This document shows positions 54,008 through 64,000 of a stretch of 64,000 nucleotides of DNA, piece by piece (within the stretch, counting starts at the first letter, position 1; every line of letters begins with the position of its first letter). The notes below the pieces were generated by a model. It was not told the origin of the DNA. It saw only the letters and a list, made by a program, of their open reading frames with translations, and did not search any database. This stretch comes from Romanomermis culicivorax (lineage: Eukaryota; Nematoda; Enoplea; Mermithida; Mermithidae): the NCBI GenBank assembly GCA_963922205.1, contig CAWUHX010000273.1:408631-472630 (forward strand), given 5' to 3'. A program made the position numbers and the translations under genes.

Positions 54008-56151
54008 AGGTAAAGTGGGGTAACTTTGGCCATGGGGTAACTTTGGTCAATTTCGCTCGAAACATCGCCGAATTTTTTCTCTGTAAGTTATGCAGATACA
54101 ACTTGGCACACTAATGTCTAAGTGATCAGTGCATGTTACTGTGAAAGGAAATTGAAATCCAAAAAAATTGAGAAATTTGTGGGTCGAAAAAGTTGCCATT
54201 TTTTTAAATGAAAATTTTCAAATTGAAAAAAATTTGGGTTTCACTCATCCGCTGCGCTCAAAACTTTCACTGAATATCAAGTGTCTTTAGAGAGTTTCTC
54301 TTTTCTATTTTGTATAAAAAATAACAACCCATTTTCGAGCAGGAAAATCAGTCCAAAAGCGGGAAACTTTGGCCAGTTGGCGGGAAACTTTGGTCAGGGT
54401 GGGTAACTTTGGTCACATTATATTTTGGCGGGTAACTTTGGTCAAATTAAAATTTTTTGTGCCACACATTTTTCTACTTATAATAAGTTGATCTTACTTC
54501 TTTTTCAGACGAATTATTTTTATCCTTTATATAATTTTCATCGATTACGTACGTCACAATATGGTCAGGCATTACAAAAGAAAGCCTGATGCGCACAAAT
54601 ACCTGACTAATTACTTAACAGAAGATCTCGAAAAGGCCATCGAGGCCGTTCGAAACGGGTCAAAAATTCAAACAGCAGCTCGTGTTTACAATATTCCACA
54701 TGGAACATTACAAAACAAAGTAGTCTGACAGTAAGTATATTTTCCAAAACCACACTAAATTACTCAATGATAATTTGTTTTTAGAGAAACTGAACTTGTC
54801 CAAAAATACATCGACTTCTTTGTTATTCAGTCAACTATCAAACGGTATATACCTTGTAGACACTTTTGAACATTTATATGCGATTAAATACTAAATTATT
54901 GCAGATAATAGTACAACAATTGTAGTACCACAAAATTTATCTGCGCTGTCTTTTCCGTCATCAACTTCAACGTTTGAAAGTATGTACTCTTGTTACAAAA
55001 TTTACAGAGGAATGATATCTAAAATTTTCAGAAATGACCACATCGTTGGCATCAGCCATCAATGAGGTTACACCATTGAGACGTATGACAGCCAGTGTCA
55101 TCAAGTATCTTCAGACAGTACATGCGGAAAAAACGAGTCGAAAAAGTCCAGAAAACGTCTTTGTCATGCGCTTAGCCAATCTTTGATGGAACCAGAGGTC
55201 AGTGCTCAACTGAAAGAATTGAAAGAAGCGAAAAAAGCTAGAAACACTAATGTGTGTCCCATTGGCCGTATTCAATGGACAATTTACAAGAAAAAGTACA
55301 AAAAAGACTGGGCGTGCTGTGATATGGGTGGATATGTGGTAACTGTTTAGCTGATGATTTTAATCCCACTAGTAATTTTATTTGTCAAGTTTGTGTTACT
55401 CATAACAATTAATCTACCTTTGAATTTGGTTAATATCATGTATTTTGATCATGAAAATGCACATTTATCATTGTTTTAGTGTACCTCATATTTTTGTGTG
55501 TCGACCAATGTTACCCACCGACCAATGTTACCCACCCATTGGTGGGTAACATTGGTCGACACGTTAATTTTTTTTCGTTAATAAATTTTGAACGATTGAT
55601 ATTTTTATTTTCATCCATATGGATATTTTCATGTACCTCTTAACCTGCTGTATCTGAATAACACAATATTTTTCACGTCAGGTACTTTTTTAGGTCAATT
55701 GACCAAAGTTACCCACCATAGGGACAGCTGGGAGAAGATTTACGAAAACTTTTTTGCTGTTGATGATATTCATCATTTTCAGCTGAAATCTTGTGACAAT
55801 AAAGGTCGATAGCTATGTTACCTCATATCCAAAATTTGTTTTGTTACGTTCTATCTTTGGCTAGATATAACGATTTTACTTGTCAAAAAAGTAACTTGAA
55901 CAGAAATTATAATGGCGACCAAAGTTGACCACCATGGTGGGTAACATTGGTCAAAAAGTGAGTTCTTTTCAGCGATCAATGGTACGTTAAATCTGCATGC
56001 TACTTATGAAATGATGTGTTTAATCGATTTGTCTGACATTTTTGACATATGAGTTCCATGAAACATTTTTAGGAATTCCCCATGTATAAAAAGTTATATG
56101 TTAGAGAAGTCGAATTGACTCGATTTTGACCAAAGTTACCCCACTTTACCT
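54008..56151 (+). mobile_element. Pogo-like DNA element, TA duplication
   Basis: Inverted termini AGGTAAAGTGGGGTAACTTT and its inverse, with repeated GTAACTTTGGTCA words inside both ends (at least four left, three right). TA flanks both sides (54006-54007 and 56152-56153). It carries a small spliced gene on the plus strand. The DDE catalytic region is missing, so it would depend on a helper. Confidence 0.85.
54561..55350 (+). pseudogene. psq-type helix-turn-helix remnant of a pogo-like transposase
   Basis: Exon 1 (54561 onward) begins MVRHYKRKPDAH and continues LTEDLEKAIEAV, QTAARVYNIPHGTLQNKV, a Pipsqueak-type DNA-binding HTH as in pogo/jerky-like transposases. A TGA at 54726 ends the frame just before the GTAAGT donor. 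Apparent exons 54785-54844, 54905-54979 and 55032 to about 55350 have GT-AG borders. The last one reads SAQLKELKEAKKARN and WTIYKKKYKKDW, with no DDE triad. Probably an internally deleted copy. Confidence 0.7.
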
Positions 56152-56703
56152 TAGTTAACTTTCACTTTTCATTCAGTATGATTGGAAACCGAAATTTTTA
56201 TTTTTGGTGTTTGATTCGAACAAAAAAATTTACCTTGTTGGCACAATTTTTCAACCAGAAATTTACACGACGTGACTTCCGTTCTAGTTTTTTCAGGAAA
56301 AATCACTATGAACATCCTTAATTTATTTACATCGGTGTTAAAAATAAATTCGTAGCCGGAAATTAAAGAAATAGAAATATATAAAATGCCTGAAAAATTG
56401 TATAAAAATATCTGAATTCTGGCAGCATCTGATTTCTTTCCGAATTGTATAAACTGCTTTCTTCATCAGTTTTTCTCATCGCACTGACGTGTTAAAGATG
56501 AAATAGAGTTGGCACGATCTTTTATGGAAATTAGTGCGGCAAAAGTAACCTTCTAGTTAAATATGTTTTTATCAAACTTTTGGCATAAAACTTTTCAAAA
56601 GTTTTCAGTAAGTTTTCAGGCTGGAAAAAATTTTTTGTGCCATTGGCACAAATTTTTTTGGCCCTTGGTGCCAACTGCCAATTGGCACAAGTGTCCGTGC
56701 ACC

Positions 56704-56943
56704 CATACCTGTAAGACTCCCGACCAGTTGGGGGGGGGGGGTAAATCCGAAATTTTGGGGGGGGGGGTAGGAAAAAATCGAAATTTTTCCCAAAAAAGGC
56801 CAAAAAACATACACTTTTTTGAAAAATTTTTTTTTTTTTCCAAACTGGGGGGGGGTTGGGGAGGGGAAATGATTTTGGGTATAGGGTTGGCCGAGTTGGG
56901 GGGGGTCCCCCCCCCCAACCCCCCGCCCCCAAGTACAGGTATG
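56704..56943. repeat. CATACCTGTAA-family MITE, intact copy
   Basis: Termini CATACCTGTAA and TACAGGTATG, with an exact 8-bp duplication CGTGCACC (56696-56703 and 56944-56951). Long G- and C-runs explain the open frames across it on both strands, which are not genes. Confidence 0.9.
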
Positions 56944-56951
56944 CGTGCACC

Positions 56952-58859
56952 AAAAAAAACGCTGGTCGCCGGTCGGTGTGCATGTGCAATCAAATACAAA
57001 AAACTCCACACAGTAAAGTCAGTTCTGCGATAGCCTTTTGTACAACTTGACTAACTTCTTAGTCAGTCATGAAATGTCACATAAATCTATTACAGCTGAT
57101 TAAAATGGTAGATGCGATAAAAGTGGGTTCCATTCAGTATGCTATACTCATATTATGACTACCGTTACACTTCGAAAAAATTCCGTCGGGACAAAGCATA
57201 GGCTAAAATCAAAGGAACAACAAATGTGCGTACCCATTTTTAATTTGTATCTGTAAAAACAATTTCAAGTAATACGCAAAAAGCCACTTGAAAAAATCGT
57301 TACCACTTAAGAAAATTTGCTACCGATTTAAAAAAAAATTGTCACCACTTGAAACAGTTTGTTACCACTTGTAGAAAATCGTTCCCTCGAACATGATGCA
57401 AAACATTTTTTCAAGATGCATCGCAAAAATTTCGAGACGTTTCGGAAAAACTTCAAGATGCATCACAAAAAAATCAAGATGTAGGAGTTTTTCGATATTC
57501 GACTTTCTATTCAAGTGCATCGCAACTTTTTCGAGTGCATCGCATTTTCTCAAGATAATCTTGAAAAAAATCAAAATGTCGTCTTGAAAAAAGCATAACG
57601 AAAATTGCACTTTTTCAACTGGTGCTCAAATTGTGGTTGCCGAGTCACCAATGTTGTTGCATGCAGTCTGTTTGGAGAATTGTGCCCTCCGATCCTGAAT
57701 CTTCAACAAACGAAAAAAAAACAAAAAATGTTATTAGATGTTCGTTGTTTAATCGCTTACATGGTTTCTGTATCTGTCAATATAGCTATCAGGTAAACCG
57801 CAATTGAACAACAATTTGAATTAAAATACACATTTTCAAAGCTTGATTTCACATTGCTCTTTGGAATGAAAAAAGTTATCCCCATGCAATTGTATTATGA
57901 TTATTGACAGTTATTGAGTTATCGTAATTATTCCAATAAATGGCGCGCCATTTATAATTTTTTTGGTCCATTTGGTGCGCCATTTATTAGAGATCGCCGT
58001 CTATTCCGGAACGCCGTTTATTACAATTTTGCTCTTCATTCGGCCACATTTTCTGCCTGCGTACTTATTCTGCATGCGTACTTTTTTTCAGCATTTTTGC
58101 ATTACAAGCATTTAAAAAAACGGACCATAGTTTCCAAATTCATTCCAATTCCAGAGGCTAGACCTCATAGATCAACTGCTCTAGGTTATACCCCCAGTTT
58201 CTATAAAGTTCTAATGAATTCCCAAAAAATTCTCCAAACCCCACTGTGAATAATGCATCGCTAGTTGCACCCCGTCCTCAAATATCACTATTTCTTCCCA
58301 ACTAGCACAAAATTCATAAGTAGCAGCACTGTCAGTCTCCTTCCACAAGTAGGAATCAGGGTTGCGCGATGCTGCAAATCAGCCCCAGCTATTAGTGAGT
58401 TTAGCACCCACTACCCCACTCATACAATTCATGATTTCACATCCCAGTCCCTTCACATAGTTAATATTCTAAACTCCATTTTAAATACTCCCACCATCAA
58501 TAATGTCTTTTTGGTGCTGCCCGCTCAGTCGGTAGCAAGTCCGGTCATACTATCGGCACCTACTTTGGCTATCCTGACCAGTTCTCAAGCGAATGGCCTC
58601 TCCCAAAAATCAATTGTTGCTTTGGCGACACGCTCCACCCAATCACCACCAAACCCAAAGTACTTCCTACATTTCTAATTCATCTGAGTCTAGTTTTCCT
58701 CAGGACCCATCTTCCCTTCCTATACCCAATCACTGCCGATGTAAAAAATGTTATTCGCCAAGTGTCAATGATGATCGCATGGTGGAGGTAAAAATTTTTC
58801 ATGTTGAAGCTACACAGCAGATAATTGCTTAAGTGGATGCGACTGAATTGGGGAATTCA
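56952..58859. other. Intergenic stretch, no gene seen
   Basis: About 57400-57560 has irregular repeats of AAGATGCATCGCAAAAA. 57940-57990 has ATGGCGCGCCATTTAT and a partial second copy. Plus-strand frames at 58265-58832 have no recognisable family and lack splice or start context. Confidence 0.35.
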
Positions 58860-59020
58860 AAGCCGGAAAGATGCTTTTTAGTGGACTTTAAAAGGTCAAA
58901 ATCTCAAAATTTTCCGGCGCTTCGCTCCAGTCAGGGGTATAATAATCACGTCTATCAGGCGCGGCTGTTAGCATACATTTTTTCTATCAGGCGCGGCCGT
59001 TAGCATACATTTTTTCTCTA
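58860..59020. repeat. Fragment of the GCGCC-hairpin hAT-like repeat
   Basis: Matches 45620-45735: GTGGACTTTAAAAGGTCAAA, TCTCAAAATTTTCCGGCGCT and TATCAGGCGCGGC. The last unit (CTATCAGGCGCGGC.GTTAGCATACATTTTTTC) is duplicated in tandem. Confidence 0.75.
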
Positions 59021-61085
59021 AAGAATTTTTTGACACCTTTCTTCCTTGTGGGAGCTTGAAAGTACGATTTTATCCCAAAATTCCACGAAGTGGCAAAAAG
59101 GAGGATTTGTTTCTCCTTTTTGATTTTTTCAATGGCTTAAAAGTTCAATACTAAGCCTCCCCATCATTTCCTTTCACCGAAATTATAACTGAAAAAAACT
59201 TTCCATTTTCTGAGAAACATTTACGCGCCCAGTTTTTTTAAAAACAAAAACGTTTTTAAGCCTCTGCGCATGAAATTCACTTATCTTGTAGCAATTTTTA
59301 CAGTCGTACACGATTACTGTACATACGTATACAATACTTCGTTTTCACAATAGAACACATGATGCCTCCAACTGCATGCATAAAATTCATTACAGGCTTG
59401 TCAAAAATAGTGCTATAATTGACAAAAACTATACAGAAATAACAAACTGATGATCAGTACAATTATCGTATTCACAAGGAATCAGAAGGTATCATTTGAT
59501 CGTCCATTCAGCGGTTGTCTACAAAAAATAAACGGTTAATTAAACAGTTTGTACCATTATGTATCACAACTGATTGGATAGGTTTTTTAATCAATTTTTT
59601 TATAATTTCAAAAAAAAACAGTTTTCGAAGTTTTATATGTATTTTATTGAGTTTTTGCATTCATAAAAATAACCATTCTCTAATACACCAGGGAGCGGCA
59701 AAAAAGATGAATATGTTTCTCCTTTTTCAATATTTCATTGAGCATACAAGTCAATACTAGGCCACTGCATTGTATAGGGTCCACCAAAATTCCAACAAAG
59801 AATGACACATAAATGTAATTACCAAGAATTCTGATTTTCATTAAAACAAAAGTTTTTTCTTCTGTAAATAATCATCTTTAATGACTGATAGTCAAATTTT
59901 TCACAGATTTATCCCATTTTTGCACAGTAGCATTTTCAGAAATCACTAAAAAACTGGGCGCATATATGTTTCTCAGAAGATGGTGTCACATTAACTGAAA
60001 TTGGAGCCATGTCACATTAAACGAATTTGTGGCCAATCACATTGATGGGAAAACCCATACCATATTTATAGAAAAATACGGCCATGTCACTGTGAGTAAC
60101 ATGCTGTGACCCCACTGGGTGGCTCCATTTGGTATTCAGTTCAGGAACCTAACCCAGCTGGTACTGACTACAGGAAAACCTATAGTGTACCTCGGTATTG
60201 TCCCTGGGTTCTGCTGTAGATTAATGGACAATGCCACCAGGTCAGGGGTGGCAATCCCCAGTCCCATTCAATGAGAATGAAGGACAATGCCATTTGTGGA
60301 ATGGCTTACTGTAGGGGACCCGATTGTAAACCTAAATCCCTTTTTCGGCCCTAACCCAAAGGGCTAAAGGGCTACTCTAACTGGGGGAGCTCTCAAGGCG
60401 AAACTGGCTTAGGAAGGGTTCCCACAAATATACCCTCAACAACAATAACCCCTGAGAAGACTCACCTAGTCCTCTTCTCAGCTATGACTCAGCGCGGGGG
60501 GACAGGGGCAAAGGGTTCACAGATCCCGGGATGATGGGAACGGCTGATGGTGATCGGATTTGGATTCAGCCCGGGGGTGTGTACTGTACAGGGGTCCGCG
60601 AGCGACGCAAAATCTTGCACAAAGGGAGTGATGGGTGACTCATGATCGAAGGGCCACGAGTAACTCCTAGGCATGGGATACAGTAACGTAATGCAGTGGA
60701 GGGCACCAAGTAATATGCAAATTTATTAAGATATTGGCAGGGGATGCAGTAATATGTAAGTTTATAAAATAAGTCGATGGACACAGAGACGCAAGCTAAA
60801 ATGCAAGGGAAATGATTAAGGCCCAAAAATGAGTACAAAACTAAAGAAACAGGCCCTTTTAAAGGGCCCTGTAGGCCTACAGTATTCCCTGGGTGGAGCT
60901 AACAACACCCAAGCTAATTTCTGCAGTGGAAATTGTTGCAGAAGATGCCTATGGTCACATAGACATTTTCCAGTCTGAATACATTGAGCATTGGGGCGAG
61001 TTTCACTCTCCATGCTAAACATATGAACATCATTTAGAGAGAATCTCCAAACTAGTCGTTTCGCATTGTGAAATGTCGCTAGTTT
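59021..61085. other. Intergenic stretch, no gene seen
   Basis: 59020-60050 is AT-rich. 60100-60700 is GC-richer, with repeated GGACAATGCCA words and CCCTGGGTT-type phrases like an unidentified repeat. No domain found. Confidence 0.35.
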
Positions 61086-61089
61086 TTAC

Positions 61090-61310
61090 TGATAAGAGGT
61101 GCACGAGTAGTAAGGCCGGCCCATATAGGTCGTACAGTTAAGGATACTCCTATCTTTTGTGTACGACCTATAATTTGTCATTTTTGGTCGATTTATAGGT
61201 CATACAGTAAACATATACGGTCGACTTTTGGCGGATTTACAATTCGTACAGTAAACATATACGGTCAATTTCTTCGTCGATTTATAGGTCGTACCGTTAA
61301 GTATACAGGC
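61090..61310. repeat. Short tandem repeats of about 55-60 bp
   Basis: ATTTATAGGTCGTAC, CAGTAAACATATACGGTC and similar words recur about three times with small changes. Confidence 0.55.
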
Positions 61311-62352
61311 TTTAGAGTTACCGTAATAGTGGGATTACGGTAATTTTTGATTATGGTAATAGTGGAGTTTTGGTAATATTTGTGTTACTGTAGATGAAAA
61401 AGGAAAATTGATGATGAACAGAAAATAAAAAAAGAAAACTAAAATGAACAAAAAATTAAAAAGAAATAAAAAGAGATCCGGTGTAAAAACGGCTTCCCCT
61501 CTGGGAAGAGGAAGCCCTTCAAAAATTTGCGCCCCGGACCCCCTTTGTCAAAAGGGCACCACCTGCAGGCGTAAATATGTTTCGGAGGTCCCATTTCTGA
61601 ACGATCCTTCAAGTCAATAAATGTCAGAACCGTCAAATTGGTCAGTAATGGTCTGTTTAATGAGTAAAATCTCGAGAGAGTCAATACGCGATGAAACATT
61701 ACCCTTACAGGTGCATGCGACCAAGAATGACCAAGAAGGTCTTTTATAGAAAATGACCAGAGCGAGCTGGCCATAAAAAGCATGTAGACAAATAAGGTCT
61801 TTTATAGAAAATGACCAGAACGAGCAGGTCGTAAAAAGCGTGTAGAAAATTTGGAGAGTTGACGTATGGTTAAGCATACAGCTTCGGGAGTTATCGTAAT
61901 AGTAGAATTATGGTAATTTTTCTATTATGGTAATAGAGGAATTAGAGTAATAGATGTGTTACTGTAGATGAAAAAAGGAGAACTGAAATGAACAAAAAAT
62001 GAAACAGAAATAAAAAGCAATTGTGTGTTAAAATGGCTTTCCCCATGGGCAGAAGAAGCCTTTCAAACATTTGCGCCCCTGGACCCCTTTGACAAAAAAG
62101 CACCACCTGCAGGCATAAATATGCTCGGAGGCCCCATTCCTGAATGATCATTCAAGTCAATCTCAAATGGTCAAATTGGTCAGTAATGGTCTGTTTAATG
62201 ATTAAAATCTCAAGAGAGTCAATACACAATGAAACATTATCCTTACGGGTGCATGCGTATAAAGTTTGATTGACTGCCAAAAATGACCAAGAAGGTCTTT
62301 TATAAAAAATAACCAGAACAAGTTGGTCGTAAAAGTGTGTAGAAAATTTGGA
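61311..62352. repeat. Direct tandem duplication of a roughly 500-bp unit
   Basis: Units about 61311-61860 and 61885-62352. Shared blocks are GTGTTACTGTAGATGAAAAA, AAATGAACAAAAAAT, TTTGCGCCCC.GGACCCC, CACCACCTGCAGGC, ATTGGTCAGTAATGGTCTGT, GAGAGTCAATAC and ATGACCAAGAAGGTCTTTTA. The first unit has an internal repeat of AAGGTCTTTTATAGAAAATG. It lies downstream of the polymerase gene and has no coding potential. Confidence 0.85.
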
Positions 62353-62414
62353 GCCTTGAAAAATCCTTACATATCAAAAAGAAAAAAATTTTTTAATCTG
62401 ATGCAACATTCTAC

Positions 62415-62420
62415 TTTATT
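62415..62420 (-). terminator. Candidate polyadenylation signal of the polymerase gene
   Basis: AATAAA on the minus strand about 115 bases after the stop codon at 62536. Confidence 0.45.
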
Positions 62421-62535
62421 GTAAAAATCATTTAATCCAACCATAAGGAAATGTACAAAAATAACCTTTCAAAATAGGTTTATCATATACTACACGAAAT
62501 TTTTTCATAGTTTTACAAGTTACAACTTTACGATC

Positions 62536-64000
62536 TTACTGAGGCTCTACACGGAGACTATGTACATTTACTTCTTCTTTTCTATTGTTTTTTACAAAAG
62601 CAAAAACCATTCGAGGAAGTGAATAAAACTTGACTTTTTTCATAGTATCTGATGACAAAGTGATACGGTGGACTTTGATTACGTGATGGTATTGGTCTGT
62701 AGATGGACTGTACAACCTGTAAGCATAATTTTTAGGACCTCCACTGACGAATTCGGTAATGTAAGATCGAGAACCATATTCACATAACTTGTCAGTCATT
62801 TCACCAAGGCACCAACCAGTGGGTACCTGATATTGTTGTTTGTCAACTGTTGACAGGTAAATAATACTATCCGTGTCAAAAAACAATACTCGACTTTTTA
62901 GTTGCTCAATGTAAGAATATAACTCTAGTCGAGCTTGAGCTGTTGTATAAGCTGCAATAACAGCATTAGTATTTCCCATGACTTCCGCAAAATCATCATG
63001 TTGACAATATGTTGTTGACACCAATTGTTCATTGATTAGTCTAACATTCTTAATAATGTTGGCCACATTCATCACATGTTCAAAATATTCTTCGGGTGCA
63101 TTGTCGATAACAGTCTTATCCATATTGTTTCGTTGACCAAACTAAAAAACATAAAAATAATTAAATAAAATACAAAAAATTATGCAAAGTTACTTTTCCC
63201 CAGAAAGAATTTAGCATTAATTTCGCCAAAGCCCTCTTTGCAGGATTTTTTAAAATTTTGGAAGAATCCAATAAAATATTCTCACGATTGTAGACCTTCA
63301 TTTGGTATTCACGTTTTTGCTCAGCTGTCTGAGCTTTAGCAGGGTAGCCTTCACTCTCCTATAAAAATTACAATCAAATTCTGCCACATTTACATAATAT
63401 AAAACTTACTAGTTTCATTTTCATAAAGGTATTGATGTATTGAGTAAATAAACCACCAGTGGGGTTTTTGGTTGGATGATATTGCTCAGTATTATCATAA
63501 TGCCAAACCTCAAAAATCTTGAGGATCTGAAACAAAAATAATATACAAAGGAAAAAGAACCATTACAGTAACAATATACCTTATATCCATTCTCTAAGGC
63601 TTTGTATAATTCTATCGTAACCCATGTACCATCTAATGCTCTGTCTTGGTTGTTATGCTCGCATGTGGTCTTTTGTGAATCATATGTGCAAGTTTTGCAT
63701 AAGGGAAACAATAATTTACCACCATGTTGATACGGTAGAACAGGGTGTAAGAGTTTGGGAGGCGGTAAAACCCTACACTTGATTAACCCCTCATAAGGCT
63801 GGGACGTTGAGCTGACCTCTTCAAAATCTTCAGTAAAGATTTTTGGATGGCCTGTAGGGTATTTCCCATATTTGTTGACAAATGGGTATAAGCTGCATAC
63901 ATCTACATAATTGATCTTTTCTGCAGGTGTACCATCTTCATTGTACTTAATTTTATGATACAGTTTTACAGCATTAGTGCGACCGCCGAAGAAAGCTAAA
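62536..64000 (-). CDS. polB: Protein-primed family B DNA polymerase of Polinton/Maverick type, C-terminal part, with introns
   Basis: Four exons on the minus strand: beyond 64000 to 63580, 63410-63526, 63194-63358 and 62536-63141. All three introns are 49-59 bp, phase 0, with GT-AG ends. Polymerase signatures in order are AFFGGRTNAVKLY, motif A YVDVCSLYPF, motif B KLMLNSFWGK followed across a junction by FGQRNN, and motif C FFDTDSIIY. FFGGRT and the protein-primed form of motif A point to the Polinton/Maverick (adintovirus-like) polymerases. No stop interrupts the visible frame. The N-terminal exonuclease domain would lie beyond the window. The C-terminal region KVHRITLSSDTM is typical of the family. 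No other Maverick gene (integrase, capsid, ATPase) is in the window. Confidence 0.9.

Noticed and set aside
56531..57050. Long overlapping frames on both strands, several over 130 codons
   Set aside because: They run through the G/C-run MITE at 56704-56943; glycine/proline runs come from base composition and all frames are equally open.
61090..61310. CRISPR-like appearance of regular short repeats
   Set aside because: Only about three imperfect units, spacers are themselves repeated, and the sequence is eukaryotic.

Overview
The window is eukaryotic: AT-rich, repeat-dense DNA with spliced genes, from an invertebrate animal. Short introns of about 45-60 bp, acceptors of the TTTTCAG type and degenerate TTAGGC/GCCTAA tracts fit a nematode or nematode-like genome, but the taxon is inferred.

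Host genes are few. Minus-strand exons at 3.5-4.4 kb encode the N-terminal half of a GTDC1/QTMAN-type tRNA-queuosine mannosyltransferase. A four-exon NTF2-like (SnoaL/DUF4440) protein lies at 32.5-33.3 kb. A complete eleven-exon phosphorylase kinase gamma catalytic subunit runs from 47.2 to 34.8 kb; its second intron is about 9.9 kb and packed with transposons.

The main block is a nested pair of Ty3/Gypsy retrotransposons on the minus strand. Older element A (6571-29720, 4-bp duplication GATT) is split in its protease region by element B (12266-26776, 14.5 kb, two 476-bp LTRs, 4-bp duplication CACA). B carries gag, an RGG-rich region and a PR-RT-RNaseH-IN pol. Downstream of pol it has a further 4.3 kb coding module. 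This starts with a DEDDy 3'-5' exonuclease fold and continues through a second domain, a coiled coil and an RGG/glycine-rich tail. A eroded copy of the same module lies downstream of RT in element A, so the exonuclease is shared by two diverged elements and is not a random capture. I know of no described Gypsy lineage with this arrangement and consider it the main discovery of the window.

Other mobile DNA: a 4.9 kb Gypsy derivative (39514-44388) with gag and a protease remnant but no RT or IN; a truncated non-LTR reverse transcriptase (51.2-52.3 kb); a pogo-like element with a psq-type HTH but no DDE domain (54008-56151); a long-inverted-repeat element (47.65-49.2 kb); two Tourist-like MITEs with TAA duplications; and many hAT-like MITEs with exact or near-exact 8-bp duplications. 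At the right edge, a protein-primed family B DNA polymerase of the Polinton/Maverick type is broken by three phase-0 spliceosomal introns and runs off the window. The remaining sequence is AT-rich with no gene I can support.
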